A stretch of 64,000 nt of DNA, taken from positions 176,306 through 240,305 of the forward strand of contig JASANG010002360.1 of assembly GCA_030248215.1 (NCBI GenBank). Direction: 5' to 3'. This document shows, one piece after another, positions 24,015 through 36,156 of the stretch. The DNA comes from Enoplolaimus lenunculus (taxonomy: Eukaryota; Nematoda; Enoplea; Enoplida; Thoracostomopsidae). Both the position numbers and the translations under genes were made by a program. Position 1 is the first letter of the stretch. Each line of letters opens with the position of its first letter. The notes below the pieces were generated by a model, which saw only the letters and a list, made by a program, of their open reading frames with translations, was not told the origin of the DNA and did no database searches.

Positions 24015-25058
24015 TGAACTAGGACGAAGGCTTCTTTTCCGGAGGCCGTGCGTCAGAGGCATCGATGGGTCAAGGCCCCCACTTGATGGTCCATCGCGAA
24101 TGCACCAACTCCATTGACGCTTTTCGAAGCTTTTTCTAGACAAAATAATGGGATGCATACTCTATGAAGACTCTATGAAGGTTTTCGACCGGTCACAGTG
24201 ATTTGTGTCCAAATGATTCGTTATATCAATTGAAGTGAACTTTTCTTGCAAGAACGACGCACAAGGAAAATTTAGCACTGTGAAAGTCATAGCTGAAAAT
24301 CGGCTATATTTAATACGGAAGTCGCAGGAAGCGCCCACTATTCAGTTTTTTCAATCTATACTGCACCGATTTAAGCTGCTGGCAATCAGCCAGAGATCCG
24401 TGTGGTAATACCTAAGCTACGTTTTACCACAGGTAATTAAATGCAAGTTGTTAGCTAAAATTCATAGATTTTTAATAAACAGTTGTTTATAACGCAACAA
24501 GTATTTTGCGTTATCAAATGCATTCCCATACAATTTTATTAAACAGTTATTAATCAAATACCGTACGACTAGGTTTATCAAAATTGTTTGAAGAGTTTTT
24601 TAAACGAATTTTTTCAATCCCAAGTCAGTTCACTGGTCCGCCGCCAGAAATGTCCCAGGCACAAAGGATTTTAAGTTTTTGTTTAAAACTGGTTCTGCAA
24701 TACCACATGCAGCTGTTCAGTTGCAAGTTTAGTCAAGTTTTTTCTGGAATGAAAACACTTAAATATATAAATATTTAATATGCGCAGAATAGATCTGCTC
24801 ATACGAACTATTAAAGACCAATCGCTAAAATGGTAACAGTATTTAGCGACAACAAAACGCTTTTTGCGTTATGAAAGAACCGTTCGTATTAATGTTAACA
24901 TTGCGTTTTGTTAATTGGATGCAAAGCGTTGACCTAATAGAACACTGCGTGTAAAAACGTTTTGAAAAATGCTGCTTGAATCGCGAAAAGCGTTTGAAAG
25001 TTTTATTTGTGACAGTGCTCTAAATTTATATATATGTATATATAAATATAAATGAACT
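24015..25058. other. Intergenic region without recognised feature
   Basis: No gene was found. GCGTTTTGTT / AACAAAACGC-type words recur between 24,480 and 24,980 in both orientations and may be a decayed inverted-repeat element. A short TATATATG run precedes the stop of the next gene. Confidence 0.35.
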
Positions 25059-27119
25059 TTAACTAAATTTTTCCGTTTCGTCACTAATCACATCAATTGC
25101 GGCAATACTTCGTTTCAAACTACACCGGGGCCTGTTATGTGCGCTTTGATGACATAGTGACTTCAGCAAACACCAAACAGCGGTTGCGAAAACCAAAATA
25201 AGCACAAAACATTGCGATTGAACCAGCAGCCAAGCTTGATCGGTTCTTGGAGTTTCTCGTAAACTCACAGCTGCTTGAAAAGTTGTACCCCCAGAAAGCG
25301 AAATTTCAACAGTATAGTACGCTTGTCCGTATAGAATTAATGGCTGCTGTCTTCGTCCTAAGGAAGTTACACTTGTGTCAACTATGTGTAATTTGCACAA
25401 TTGACTAGCTAAGTAATTATTTGAAGTTAATAATTCAGTACATATGGTTATTTCGTGTTTTAGACGAATCGATCCCATTCGTAAGTAGCAATGTGTATAA
25501 TTCGTTGTCGGAATTAAGCTGCATAACTCGTTGATGTTATCTGTTGCTTCGTTCGGTACGTATATCCCGCATCCATACATCTGTCGACATTTTTGGCTTA
25601 AACATCCTAGTACTGACTTGAAATTAGCAGTGTTAGCTAAGTAATTTTCTGGGACATTTGTTTGTTTGAGACTGTTTCCTTGCCTTGCAGCAACATTTAA
25701 TGAGCTATTGCGACTGCTGGCTGAAGTTACGCTGTCCGTTTCGTTAGAACTTTGAGAGTCCATAGTTTTCGATACTTTCATAGCGGTACGTGCACCAGTT
25801 TTTAACAAGGCTCTAATTGTTCGAAATTTGGTAGCTTTTTTCTTATTTTCTTTGATTTTTATCAAATTGAATTCTGTTTTATGTCGAGTTTTTACAAAAT
25901 CGCTCCAAGTTGTGCACTGCATGGCTGAGTTGCTGCTTTGGTCGATGGAAGATACACGAAACGATATTATTGCGCTATGACCCGTGTGAATAGTTATCGG
26001 AGAGACAGCCCATGCCGTTCCAATGTCACGTGACATGCCGGTGTTAATATCCGCTGGTCCGATAAATATGCGAACGACAGAGTCTTCATGGACGTTGGTT
26101 TTAACTCGACTTCCGCCACCGAAAACGTTTCGATTGTTCCATTTGGTTCGTTTTCTGACGCTGCGTTTGATGTTGTCAAAGTTTTTCATGGTGTCACTTT
26201 CACCACGCATTGATTCGACTTGGGTGTTCAGTTTATGATCAAAGTTTGTCGTTGAATTTGTTGTCCCTAATTGGTTTGTCACTTTGTTACGATGTTTCTT
26301 CCGTAGTCTCACGCCGTTTTCGAGTCCAGTTGGATATCCGACACCGTTCCGGCGTCCATTTGGTTTTCCCACACCATTTTCGAATTCAGGAATTTTTCTC
26401 ACGCCGTTTCCTGACCCGTTTCGTTTTCTCACGTGTCCCTTTGTACCCACGTTACGCTCGCCGCTGTAATATCGCAAATTTCCGCGCCGATACGTATCGT
26501 CAATAAGCAACAGCTGTAGCTTAACTCCAGTCAACTTCGTGAACACAGATTTTTGCCGTTTGACTTGATAACAGACGCCGCTGCCGGCGACAACTTTACG
26601 AATATCAACAGAAGGGTCTTCAAAAATAATTTGTGACGGATCGTATGCAATTGCTAAAGCGACAGCCTCAAGTGAATGATTAAATCTTGGCGAAGAAACA
26701 GTTTTGTAAAATATATCATTTACAAAGTTTATAACTTTTTGAAACCGGCCTGACCTTATGCGGTCTGAGTCGCCAGGTTGGACTTCGCTGATAGCTATCA
26801 AATCGTCATGATTAAGTTCAGGGAAGTAAGACAGGACACGCAGGAAATAACTCCTTAAAGCTTCAGTTCTCAGATGGACAGGTAGCCGTCGGCCAGAATT
26901 GAATACTCGTTCAATTCGGAGTGGATCAGCCCAATGTTGAGGACAAATTGTAACACAGGGTACAGTGTCCAGTGGGACGACGGAAAGCGTTGTGGTTGCT
27001 GAATGTTGATCATCGTGATATAGCTGAATACTCAAATATATTTCCACAAGGGCACCGATTGAAATACAGACGGTTGCAATTCTCGTTATACAGCGAATTA
27101 ATTTTGGTTTCAATATCAT
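25059..27119 (-). CDS. Two-transmembrane protein, divergent DEG/ENaC-like channel subunit
   Basis: A single open frame of 686 residues. It has a hydrophobic helix near residues 9-33, then VPLDTVPCVTICPQ, which resembles the post-TM1 motif of degenerin/ENaC channels. Further on are GSGVCYQVK, a large extracellular domain with a late cysteine cluster (CLSQKCRQMYGCG and several more), and a second helix near residues 625-650 followed by a short basic tail. Family members are trimeric sodium or cation channels at the cell surface. The hallmark GxS pore motif before TM2 is not visible, so pore function is uncertain. Four 10-residue units beginning NGV (residues about 230-270) are encoded by a 30-bp tandem repeat. 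The start is the first ATG of the frame; an upstream exon cannot be excluded. It could also be an orphan receptor-like protein. Confidence 0.5.
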   Translation of the reverse strand: MILKPKLIRCITRIATVCISIGALVEIYLSIQLYHDDQHSATTTLSVVPLDTVPCVTICPQHWADPLRIERVFNSGRRLPVHLRTEALRSYFLRVLSYFPELNHDDLIAISEVQPGDSDRIRSGRFQKVINFVNDIFYKTVSSPRFNHSLEAVALAIAYDPSQIIFEDPSVDIRKVVAGSGVCYQVKRQKSVFTKLTGVKLQLLLIDDTYRRGNLRYYSGERNVGTKGHVRKRNGSGNGVRKIPEFENGVGKPNGRRNGVGYPTGLENGVRLRKKHRNKVTNQLGTTNSTTNFDHKLNTQVESMRGESDTMKNFDNIKRSVRKRTKWNNRNVFGGGSRVKTNVHEDSVVRIFIGPADINTGMSRDIGTAWAVSPITIHTGHSAIISFRVSSIDQSSNSAMQCTTWSDFVKTRHKTEFNLIKIKENKKKATKFRTIRALLKTGARTAMKVSKTMDSQSSNETDSVTSASSRNSSLNVAARQGNSLKQTNVPENYLANTANFKSVLGCLSQKCRQMYGCGIYVPNEATDNINELCSLIPTTNYTHCYLRMGSIRLKHEITICTELLTSNNYLASQLCKLHIVDTSVTSLGRRQQPLILYGQAYYTVEISLSGGTTFQAAVSLRETPRTDQAWLLVQSQCFVLILVFATAVWCLLKSLCHQSAHNRPRCSLKRSIAAIDVISDETEKFS
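26311..26430 (-). repeat. 30-bp coding minisatellite, four units
   Basis: Four consecutive 30-bp units each start ACGCCGTT or ACACCRTT on the plus strand and translate on the minus strand to NGVRKIPEFE, NGVGKPNGRR, NGVGYPTGLE and NGVRLRKKHR. It lies inside the DEG/ENaC-like reading frame and preserves it. Confidence 0.8.
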
Positions 27120-27309
27120 TGATAGATTTATATTCTCTGTTAATTCAAGAGTCTGGTATACTTTTATATCAGATCATTTCGAATCATGTTTTCCAAAATA
27201 TGAGTGTTGTTAACTTGTTTAAGAATTGAAATAACACATCCATCCATGTTCTGTTAGTTGTTTTTGTGCGAGCCAAGTTTTTTAAAGTGTACACGCGTTG
27301 GACACTACA

Positions 27310-27492
27310 GATGTTGATAAGAATTGTGCCTGTAGCCAAAGAGCTATGGGAGCTCAGTCCCGCCTCTGAGAACATTTTGAACCCCCACAACATTTTCAAC
27401 CTTGCTTGTTAAAGTCAACGAAAACCCTTAAAGTATGTCCCTCCTAAAAAATTTTCGCCCCCGCCTAGTAAAATAAGCTGGCCACGGGCATG
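27310..27492. repeat. Dispersed repeat with GTAGCCAAAGAGC / GCTGGCCACGGGC ends
   Basis: Near-inverted ends (TGCCTGTAGCCAAAGAGC and GCTGGCCACGGGCA) flank a core with CATTTTCAACCTTGCTTGTT and AGTCAACGAAAACCCT. Related copies are at 34,855-35,035 and 45,690-45,865. No coding capacity. Confidence 0.55.
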
Positions 27493-29129
27493 ATAAAAGT
27501 TCGAATGTTTTGTAAGGTTGGACAAACCTCATCATAGTAGCAGAAGGCGTGGAGATACCTTTACCCCTTTTTCTGTATATAATCCTTCCTTCTTTTTATG
27601 TGGAAGGGAATATTGCGAGATGGTAAGCTAAAGCACCACATGAGACAAAACGTGGCCCATTTCATGAAAAGTTTCTGCCATAATCAGCCGATTAAGAGTG
27701 GAGAGGTAATAGCAGTCCGGGGTCACTATTTTGAGCCTGAACCAATAAGTGTCTTTTTTCTTAATGAGAGTCTGCAAATGAATAGAGCACGAAATTATAT
27801 TACGTCAATACTTCGTGGACCAAATTAAGTTCATTGCAACGCTTGATTTATTTAAATTATATGTTAAGCTGAGTTGACAAATAAACAATCCGTAAACCAA
27901 ATAGCAAGGTGGGACCCTCAGCAGAGGACAAATATATTTAGGCTTCCCCTGTGTTATTAGGGTTTACACAATGCATCCGCATAGGCAAGTAGTGTCAAAT
28001 CGGAAAACAAACGCTGGATTGCGTGTATTAAAACGCCAATATACATGAAAATATTTATGATAAATTAAAGTAAACATATACCGGAAATTGCTTTTGTGAA
28101 CTAAAGCCGGATTTGAATTGTATATATATGTATCGTAGAACTTAAGATCTTATATTTTTCAGGAATTGGTAATTTTGACAATATTTTAATAGTATCTGGA
28201 TTGAAAAATATTTTTCCGATAGAAATATATATCCAGATATGAAAATTAACTAACCTATTATGGCAACTATTAATCAAAAAATGTTAAGCGCAACTCAAAC
28301 ATACATGGACTGTGTTTAAAATTGGGTTCCGGTGTCATGCTCCAATAGGCGAATAGCAATGGTATATTCTGGATGAAATTTACCAATATTTATGAAGGTC
28401 GATATCGGTTGGAAAGTTTAACCGCTCGATAGCCAATTGGTTTTGTACTCTATTGTTGAGCCGAGAATATGTATATATAATGTAAAAAAATCGTACGATT
28501 ACCTTTGTCTTAGAATGATGAAATAAATGGCTAAATATCTTTGTCGACTGTCTATTTACGGCTGCTGTGGTTATTTGTTAACTAGAACTAATGCACACTA
28601 TATACTGGAATGACAATGATTGGTTAATCTTATTAAGGGCCACTCAGCCGGATTGCTGACCAAATTTCATTTCGAGAGGTTATAACCTCGAGCGAGAAAT
28701 TTGCTTTGTGCTTTTGACAAAACAGGTATTTTAATCGGAATAGCATATATTCTCGTGTTCTTTTCTTTTGACAGACGCATTGGCCTGACCACTGATATAC
28801 GTGCATTATACCTACACGCAAAAACATATTGTCTTAAAATTTCGAGATTCTTAAATTTTCAAGACTGAAAAGTGTTTAGTTTCAGACATTATAATAGTCG
28901 TAAAAACGTCAGAAATACAAATCTAAATAAACATTTCTGATATTCAAGAAATTACTATTGCAAATTTATAAGAAGTAATTTTCTTCACTTTCAAAAAATT
29001 CTTTACAGAGCTAATTTTGTGATTTATTAAAGGCATGTAAAAATGAGTTGTTTAAGAGTAATTCAGGTTGAGTTCAGGCTCCACCAACCTTATAATTTAC
29101 GTCATGGTCGTATCTTAGGTTGTTAAATA

Positions 29130-29400
29130 TGGGCATTTGGTAGAGTTTCAGGCTGAACAGTGTCAAAAAAAGTCTGGGATTCAAGACATGCCTAAGTATA
29201 GATAGAGTTCCCACCGGTGGCAAAACTAGACAATTGGATTCAGTGGAATACCCATAAAATTAAACTTATGGCCTATTGCTGATTAGTGAGGGTCAAAGCC
29301 TACCATTCTAATCCTTACGGTTCAAAAATACTAGCACAAAATTAGATCTCAGATGCAATAGAAGATAGTCATTTGAGGCTGAAAAAGGGTTAAGCTTTAT
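29130..29400 (+). repeat. SINE-like repeat, degraded
   Basis: Ends with the word series shared by SINE tails in this window (GATAGTCATTTGAGGCTGAA, then AAAGGGTTAA) after a weak B-box-like CCTTACGGTTCAAAAATAC. The head differs from the 49,675 copy, so family membership is tentative. Confidence 0.35.
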
Positions 29401-31715
29401 ACTTAAAATTTTTTGGGTTTTGACAACCAATTTAAAATTGTCTGCGCTCCTGTACAGAATGCTAATATTTACGCACACTCGTTTCAGTTTTATAGTTCTG
29501 CAAAAAGCTGACTATTGACTGCTGCTGAAATGTAAATAATATCCCAATTTTTAGATATTTATTTGCTTTTTCATTTATTACTTTAGGCAACATAAAGATT
29601 GTCATTTACAATAAATTCCGCCACAGTCGTCGGCATGGCGTATATGTTAATACTTTGTGCAAGGTAAATTATAGCTTTTATCAATATGTTTTTGCAAGTT
29701 TATAAAAGACTATTATTCATTGTACATGAACCTTCTAGGATCATAGCTGTGTTTAAAATGTTGAAACGAATAAAACAGCTTGGAAAAGGATATTTTTTAA
29801 CAAGGCACCTATTCATTACTCTAAAAAACCGTCAGTCATGACAAAGCAAAACTGACATAAACGTTATCACAAACGTTTGAAACCTAAGATATGCAACGTC
29901 GAATCGCAGCTAAAAATACCAAAAACAACAGAACAGTGAAGTTCGAGCGCATTTACCGAATTTCATGTTCAACGTTTCTATATATTGAATATTAATAACT
30001 TCATTTGTATAACAATAAAACGTAGAAATATAAACGTTATATATAAATATTGTATTATCAAAAACTTTCTTTAATTCTGCGTCAGAACGTTGCGCAAAAT
30101 ACGTATGTGAACTGTTCAAGCTTAATTATAATATGAATTTGGAAGCTGCGAACCTGACCCTAGCTAAACGCCAACCACATTATGGTATACGTTCTATATA
30201 TACATGGGCCGGGTATGGCGTACAGAGATTTGTTTTTACGGACTGAAAAACCAGCAGTTATTCTGAAGCCTGTAAAAAATTTCATGTCTCAAAAATGTCT
30301 GGAGGGACGTAATCTATGCTATGGCTATCCCCTTTGACATGTATAGATAATTGCAGTAGAGTAATAATTATTTCGCGTGTCATTAGCAGAACTGATATTT
30401 CAAAAACGGCTAAACTATTAAAAATATTTCAATACAAATACTTAATATAAATCGATATTTTAGAGTAACTTTTAAAAGTTTGACCAGGTCATGTCGCTGG
30501 CATGTTAATTTTCTAACTCACTGTTGTATTTTATTTAACGAAAAGTTCTACCTTTACCATTAATGATTTTGACATTCCAAACCACTTAAAATTTATGCGT
30601 AGTTCAGCAATACATGTCAAGGGGTGAGCCGGGGGGGGGCACAATATATCAGATAATGAGTTCGGGAATTTTGTTGCATTTATCGACGAAGCCAAAAACT
30701 TTTTCTGTGAAGCTCAAACTGTGTCTGCGTGGGCTGAAATAAATTTTTAAATCCGTTGTCCGTAATGCCTAGAAATATGTTTATTCTTACGCTGAGGTAT
30801 GGATTGTGACCCGAATAAGAATCAGGGACTGGAATTGGTTTTGTTTCCCTAGAAGTTCTCCCTGTTTCAGTCATGGACGGTTATATCCACCCCATATTAA
30901 TTGTTGGACCCAATTCGCCCTTGTTTTTAATATTTTTCATTTGGGCACTTGCTGCGAAGCATTTCGTTTAATACCATGTCTGGTAATCTTTTTGTGACTC
31001 TGGCATGTACCGCTCATGAAGCCCATCTACAAATGATTATTTTTTATTTGTCATGGATTACAGCAGAATGCTTCAATTGCAGTTAAACACATATAAAAGT
31101 TATAATACAGAAATTTACTACGGTGTTAATGTTATATATTTAAGAGGTTATGATTTTGCGAGTTATACAGTGTTGATGGATTCACTTCTTTTCATAGCCA
31201 AGACAAACTGAATTTTCGAATGGTTACTATGTTAGCAATGAGAATTCAGCCTTTCGAATTGGCCAAATTTCTTATTGCAAAACTCAAATATTATGAAAGA
31301 CACTATTCGGCATGGCACACGGCCCGTCCAGTAGCAAAAAATGACTAGACAACACAGCCGTTTTCATTCCGGTTTGGGCAAATTTCATATTCCAAAATTC
31401 AGATATTATGTAAGACATTTAACCTATTTGTATTGCACATAGCACGTCTCGTATAGCAAAAAGGACTCAAAAGACTTACTGGTATTTACCCTAAACAAGG
31501 TCTGGTTGCGACAGAGAAACTTTTGACCCCTGTTTAATAAGTTGTTGAGCTGGCTGTCAGCTAAAGATATGCGTTTGAATAGTTGGAGCAGAAACTTAAC
31601 TAAATTAAAAATTGATTTCTGAACGTTGTATTGCACTGACCAATTATTCTGTAGCCAGCAAAATATTAAGTATCATTGCAGACTTTTGTTCAATAAAGCG
31701 TTCCTATAGAACCTT

Positions 31716-31857
31716 ATTCTCAACTGTGTGTAACACCTATCACCGCTTAGAATGAAAATCACTTTTCCATCACACTGAGCATTCACAGGTTCTTTCCAGT
31801 TACGAGACGACTCTCTCTCTCCAACTGGTGATAGATACTACACACATTTGAGAATAT
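31716..31857. mobile_element. Short inverted-repeat element, GTGTAGCACCTATCACC family
   Basis: The left end ATTCTCAACTGTGTGTAACA with CCTATCACC pairs with the right end GGTGATAGATACTACACACA-TTTGAGAAT. About 142 bp, placed directly downstream of the secreted-protein gene. The same ends recur singly in several USP32 introns. Confidence 0.65.
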
Positions 31858-31864
31858 CGGCCGC

Positions 31865-33497
31865 TTAAAACCAATAAATCTCTGGCGAATAGTAGTTTTG
31901 AAGACGTTTGGCATAATACGAACGATAATAAGGACTCGACATGAATGAACGGCCTCCAGGCCGTTTTCTTCTCAACTCTAACGCTTCATGTTGGCTCCCT
32001 CCTCGCCGGAGTACTCTCAATATAGCCGGATCTGTCGCCGCTGTTGTACCAACTCCTGTAACACTTCTACGGTTACGATAGAAATAGTAAGGTTGATAGT
32101 GGCTCGAACTATATCGAGAAATTGACGGCGAGTGATAAAGCGAAGAATAGTACGGCGCTGGCGCAAAGGAGCGACCACCCGGCCGTTTTGAAACAGCAGG
32201 GACGCTTAAGGTCGCCGCCGCCTCGGCCGTCTCTGGGCATGAACATTGGCACGCGTAGAGGTGGCGTGTTTGATGATCGATAGAGTTGCAGTCAAGACTG
32301 CATCCAGGGTTACATGCCATTATTGTGTCTAAAACAAAATAAAACCGAAATATTTAATTAAATAAATTTGGTTTGAAAACTTTGATAATAATAACAATAG
32401 TAATAATAATAATAATAAATAATAATAATAAACTTGTAAGTATTCGGGGCTTTGGCGTATTCGTCACATATGTTGAGTGCGTAGTTTTAATAAGGTGATG
32501 CTATAGAAGAACAGTAATACTCTACATGCACCTCAAACTACATACTTAATACCGTTATTGCAATTTTGGCTAATTTTAAGTTTAATGCTACAGTACCGGC
32601 ATAAGCCATTTCGTAAGTCTTATCTTAAGCCTATTCCTAAGCCTTACAATTGGTAAATCTAAACTTTACACAAGCCTAAAGCTAAGTGTAAAGTTTTGTC
32701 TGAAACATACGAGTTTTGCTATACGTGTTACTCAAAAAGAATAATTGTTAACAATTAGTTATGCATACATTTTGTGAGATACCATGCGGCAATTTACATG
32801 CTATGCGGTACAGCAATTAGCGCCACCCTTAATAGTCTGCTGTACTGCAATCACGAGGAAAGCATTACGTCTTTGAATATATAATATTGGCAACATTATA
32901 AACCAGGGTTGGAACCTGTTCGTTTATTGGGCTCTGTCCTGGCACGAACCGGTCACACTCGCCCCGGTTCCTTCCCTCATGGGTTCGGGCCCGCGAATTT
33001 TATGCACTTTTAAAGCAGAAAACAGAACATAAAAACAAACCATATACAACATATATATAACACTATTTTCCTAATTTCACAAAATATTCCTCAGTGCACC
33101 TTTCTTCGGAGCCAAAGTTACTCGAACGACGGACGGATGCAAAAGCTGAGAGTCCCAGTTACTACGTTGCCACCTTTACTAAAATAACGCTCAGATTGCC
33201 CCTGTTGGTTTTGTCACACACTGCTCCGATTTATTTTATCTCGCGGGTCCAAAGTTTCGGCCCAAGTCCAGGCCTGGCACGCTTAGGCCTGTGAGACCAA
33301 AATTTAGACAGAGTTCGGCCTGGGGCTGCGTATTTGGCCCGCGCCAGTTCCAACCCTGAATGACCACAACATAAACTTAGTAAGTTCAAAAAAGTTGCAC
33401 AAATGAACAAGGTTTTGTTGAGCTTACCAGAATAGCAAACAGATCCATAAATTGCTATTGCAATAACAATGACATCAAATGAGTACGCAGAAATCAT
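31865..33497 (-). CDS. Secreted Cys-rich protein with dibasic sites, candidate peptide precursor
   Basis: Two exons on the minus strand, 33497-33428 and 32328-31865, GT-AG and in phase, give 177 residues. Residues 1-22 (MISAYSFDVIVIAIAIYGSVCY) form a likely signal peptide. Then come six cysteines within about 35 residues (CNPGC, DC, ACQCSC), suggesting disulfides. The remainder has basic cleavage-like sites (SKR, RNRR, LRR, RRKR, AKR). The octapeptide KRPGGRSF occurs twice, each followed by a Tyr/Ser-rich stretch (APAPYYSSLY; MSSPYYRSYY). The last segment is LQNYYSPEIYWF with no amidation glycine. I recognise no family. Architecture suggests a prohormone or secreted structural/defence protein. 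The start ATG is in the signal-encoding exon. Confidence 0.6.
32395..32432. repeat. AAT/ATA microsatellite
   Basis: An imperfect run of AATAATAAT in the intron of the secreted-protein gene. Confidence 0.8.
32904..33355. mobile_element. hAT-like non-autonomous element
   Basis: Ends CAGGGTTGGAAC and GTTCCAACCCTG form a perfect 12-bp terminal inverted repeat. The interior is GC-richer, with GGGTTCGGGCCCGCG-type words. CAG-starting ends are typical of hAT transposons. I could not confirm an 8-bp target duplication in the flanks. It lies in the intron of the secreted-protein gene. Confidence 0.6.
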
Positions 33498-36156
33498 GGC
33501 CTGTTTTTCTGAGAATTTTATTTAGGTATTTTGATTTGATTATTTTAAACTACATCAACTTCCGTTTAAGATTCATCTCTATTCCTAAACGTTGGCTTTT
33601 TTTCAAATTAATATTATATTCAAATCTGAAAATTTTAAATCAAGTTTACTATAACATTAGCAAACAAAACTGCTAAATTCATACCGCACGTGGAAGTCTG
33701 GCAAGAATTTGGCACCGTGCCCCATCAGTTACTCAGTGCCGGAGCAGACTACGGTGCAACCATTCCTCAAAATTCCGGGTTGGAGGCCCCTTGCAATGAT
33801 GAAAATATTTTCAAATATTTTGTTTATAATCAAGTTAGGGTGGGGTTTTCTCTTTGGAGTGGGCCCCGAAACGGGCTGTGGGGGTCTCTGCTACGAACCT
33901 GCACTTATTTGTACTAAAAACCACACATCAAGTAAATCGCCGAATCACAGAAAATTAAACAGCGCACGACTCTCACGTCAGTCGTCCTACGTCAAAGTTT
34001 AACTTTATAGTAAAAAAATTTTTGTTATCAATCTCACAGAGGTATCACAGGAACCCAGAAAATGAATACTTCATGATTTAAAATGTGGACATGTGTTGGC
34101 CATCAGAAATAATAAGCTCAAACGTGCAAGCAATTTTGTAAAATTAAACGATTTTTATAGCGAGCATGAACTGGAAAAGAGTGAATGACGCAAAGTACAG
34201 CAGAAACTAATGTTTCTGATCACCCGTCATCTATATTACGCTCAATATTTCGGAATACATTATTAAATTCGATCTCTACTGCCCACGCAAATAATTAAAA
34301 AGTTAAACCAATACAAAGGTCATCGAACTTGTATTAACCAAAACGTGGGTAGACGCTGTCAAATTTAGCTCAGAAAAATGGTAATCAAATTAAAAAAGCT
34401 GCGTGTTGTTTAATTGATTACTAACAAACAACAAAAGACAATCCTATTCTTAATAACTTTTGTATCTAACACCAGCGCTGCGGCTGCCATCAATCGGCCC
34501 CATAAGGGGGCGCGTGGCATTTGAGAGCCCTGCAAACCCGGTCCACCATTCATATTCAAAATTATTTGCATGATTAAAGTCACCTTTCAATCTTTCTTTT
34601 CTTCATCAATGTTATAAACATAAAATGCGAAACTACCAACGTTTGGCATACGGAACCGAAGCCAATGCCGGAACAGCGACCCCCAAACCGCCATTTGGGG
34701 CCCCCATCCCTAAAGAGACCCCACCCTAACCGGTTGAAACAAAAACTGCCGAAGTTTTAAAACGCGTTTGGCCTCTCGCTTCCTTCGCACGCTACTTTGG
34801 GGGGCCCCACCCTAGACTTTGGCGGGAGCCCCCATTACTGTCTGCTCATTCACTGCCCGTAGCCAAGAGCGGGGCCAGAGATGAGCTTAGTCCCCTAGAA
34901 GAATTTTGCCCCCCCCCCTCTTCCCCCTCGATAGAAAATTTTCAACCTTGTTTGAAAGTTATCGAAAATCCTTGTATGCACAGACTGAAATATGTTTAGT
35001 ACCCTATCAAGGTGTCCTGGCTACTGGCCTGTAGACATAGTTTGTTGATAAAAAGGGCGAAAATATATCTATAGTTTTTTCAATATTTTGGTACAACTAT
35101 ACGTTTAACAATAATTGATATCTTGCGAGGAAGCTCATACACAGTTCGTGGTGAAACGGTTTGGGCCGGGCAAGCATGCCAGCAAACTCAAGTAATTAGC
35201 AGTTTGGTACTGCTGTCATATGAATCAAAATCATAAAATGAAATATTCTGTCACAATAACAATATGAGTTGCGCAGAGTTTTATGCCACTTAAAAATTAA
35301 TTCATTAATACTATAAATACATTATTAATAGAAATCTTGTCAAAATAAATATGCTACATTCAAAACGCTTTTTGTGATCGGTGAAACTCTAAAATTGAAT
35401 CGCTGCCGTTGCAAAATACTGTTGAATATTAAAGCAACAACGAAGCACTTTAGTAAAAAATGCGAAAATTTGTATTTAATCTGACATCAATTATATACTT
35501 TATTTTTACAGCTTTATACTTACAAAATTCTAAAAATCAACACATAATCACTTAAAATTTTAAAACGACACAGTCATTCAATACCAGACGTTTTCAAACT
35601 TTTCCAAGTCTATTTAATTTATATTTCCCATCAATTAAGCGTTACTTATTGTCTTATGCTAAGAAAAACAAATATCAGATTACGCATTGGCTCTTTGCGG
35701 TATTAGTACCGCTGTGTCTATTTATAAACCGATACAGAAGTCTACCATTTTATATGCCAGGGCCTTAAGCCGCCTTCAACAATTTTCTCCGGTTTCATTT
35801 GGACGGCTACTCACAATATTTGTAAGCAACAAAAAATATATACCTACAATACACAAACACGATTGAAATTTGATTAAGTGAGTAAAACAGCCTGATTCTA
35901 CATTTATATATGGCACCTAAAATTTCAAAGATAGGGTATCATGTTTAAGCGACTGCAGGTGTGGGTGGAATACCATGGGGACAATAGAACATATTGGGCA
36001 ACATCCATTAGCGGTTGAATAACATATTTTCAGTTGCTTTCTAGTTTCGTGATGCAAAGAAAAGTAATTCTTAAACTTCCAAACAGGTTCATTACTCAAT
36101 AAATAGCACGAAGAGGGTGCAAGGGATAAGCAACTTTATTAATATTAATTTTTGCG
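33498..36156. other. Intergenic region, no gene seen
   Basis: No supported gene. 34,480-34,860 is unusually GC- and homopolymer-rich, with C and G runs. A copy of the GTAGCCA-end repeat family is at 34,855-35,035. Otherwise AT-rich sequence without recognisable features. Confidence 0.4.
34855..35035. repeat. Dispersed repeat with GCCCGTAGCCAAGAGC end
   Basis: Starts CTGCCCGTAGCCAAGAGC and ends GTGTCCTGGCTACTGGCC, with the core AAATTTTCAACCTTGTTTG shared with the 27,310 and 45,690 copies. Confidence 0.55.

Larger units (their letters stand above)
27120..31715. other. Intergenic region with scattered repeat fragments
   Basis: No supported gene. Fragments recognised: 27,890-27,965 and 30,800-30,895 (GACCCGAATAAGAG MITE pieces), 28,811-28,990 (AAGACA/TGTCTT-rich pieces like the 39,109 element) and a SINE-like stretch at 29,130-29,400. 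The rest shows nothing I can name. Confidence 0.4.
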
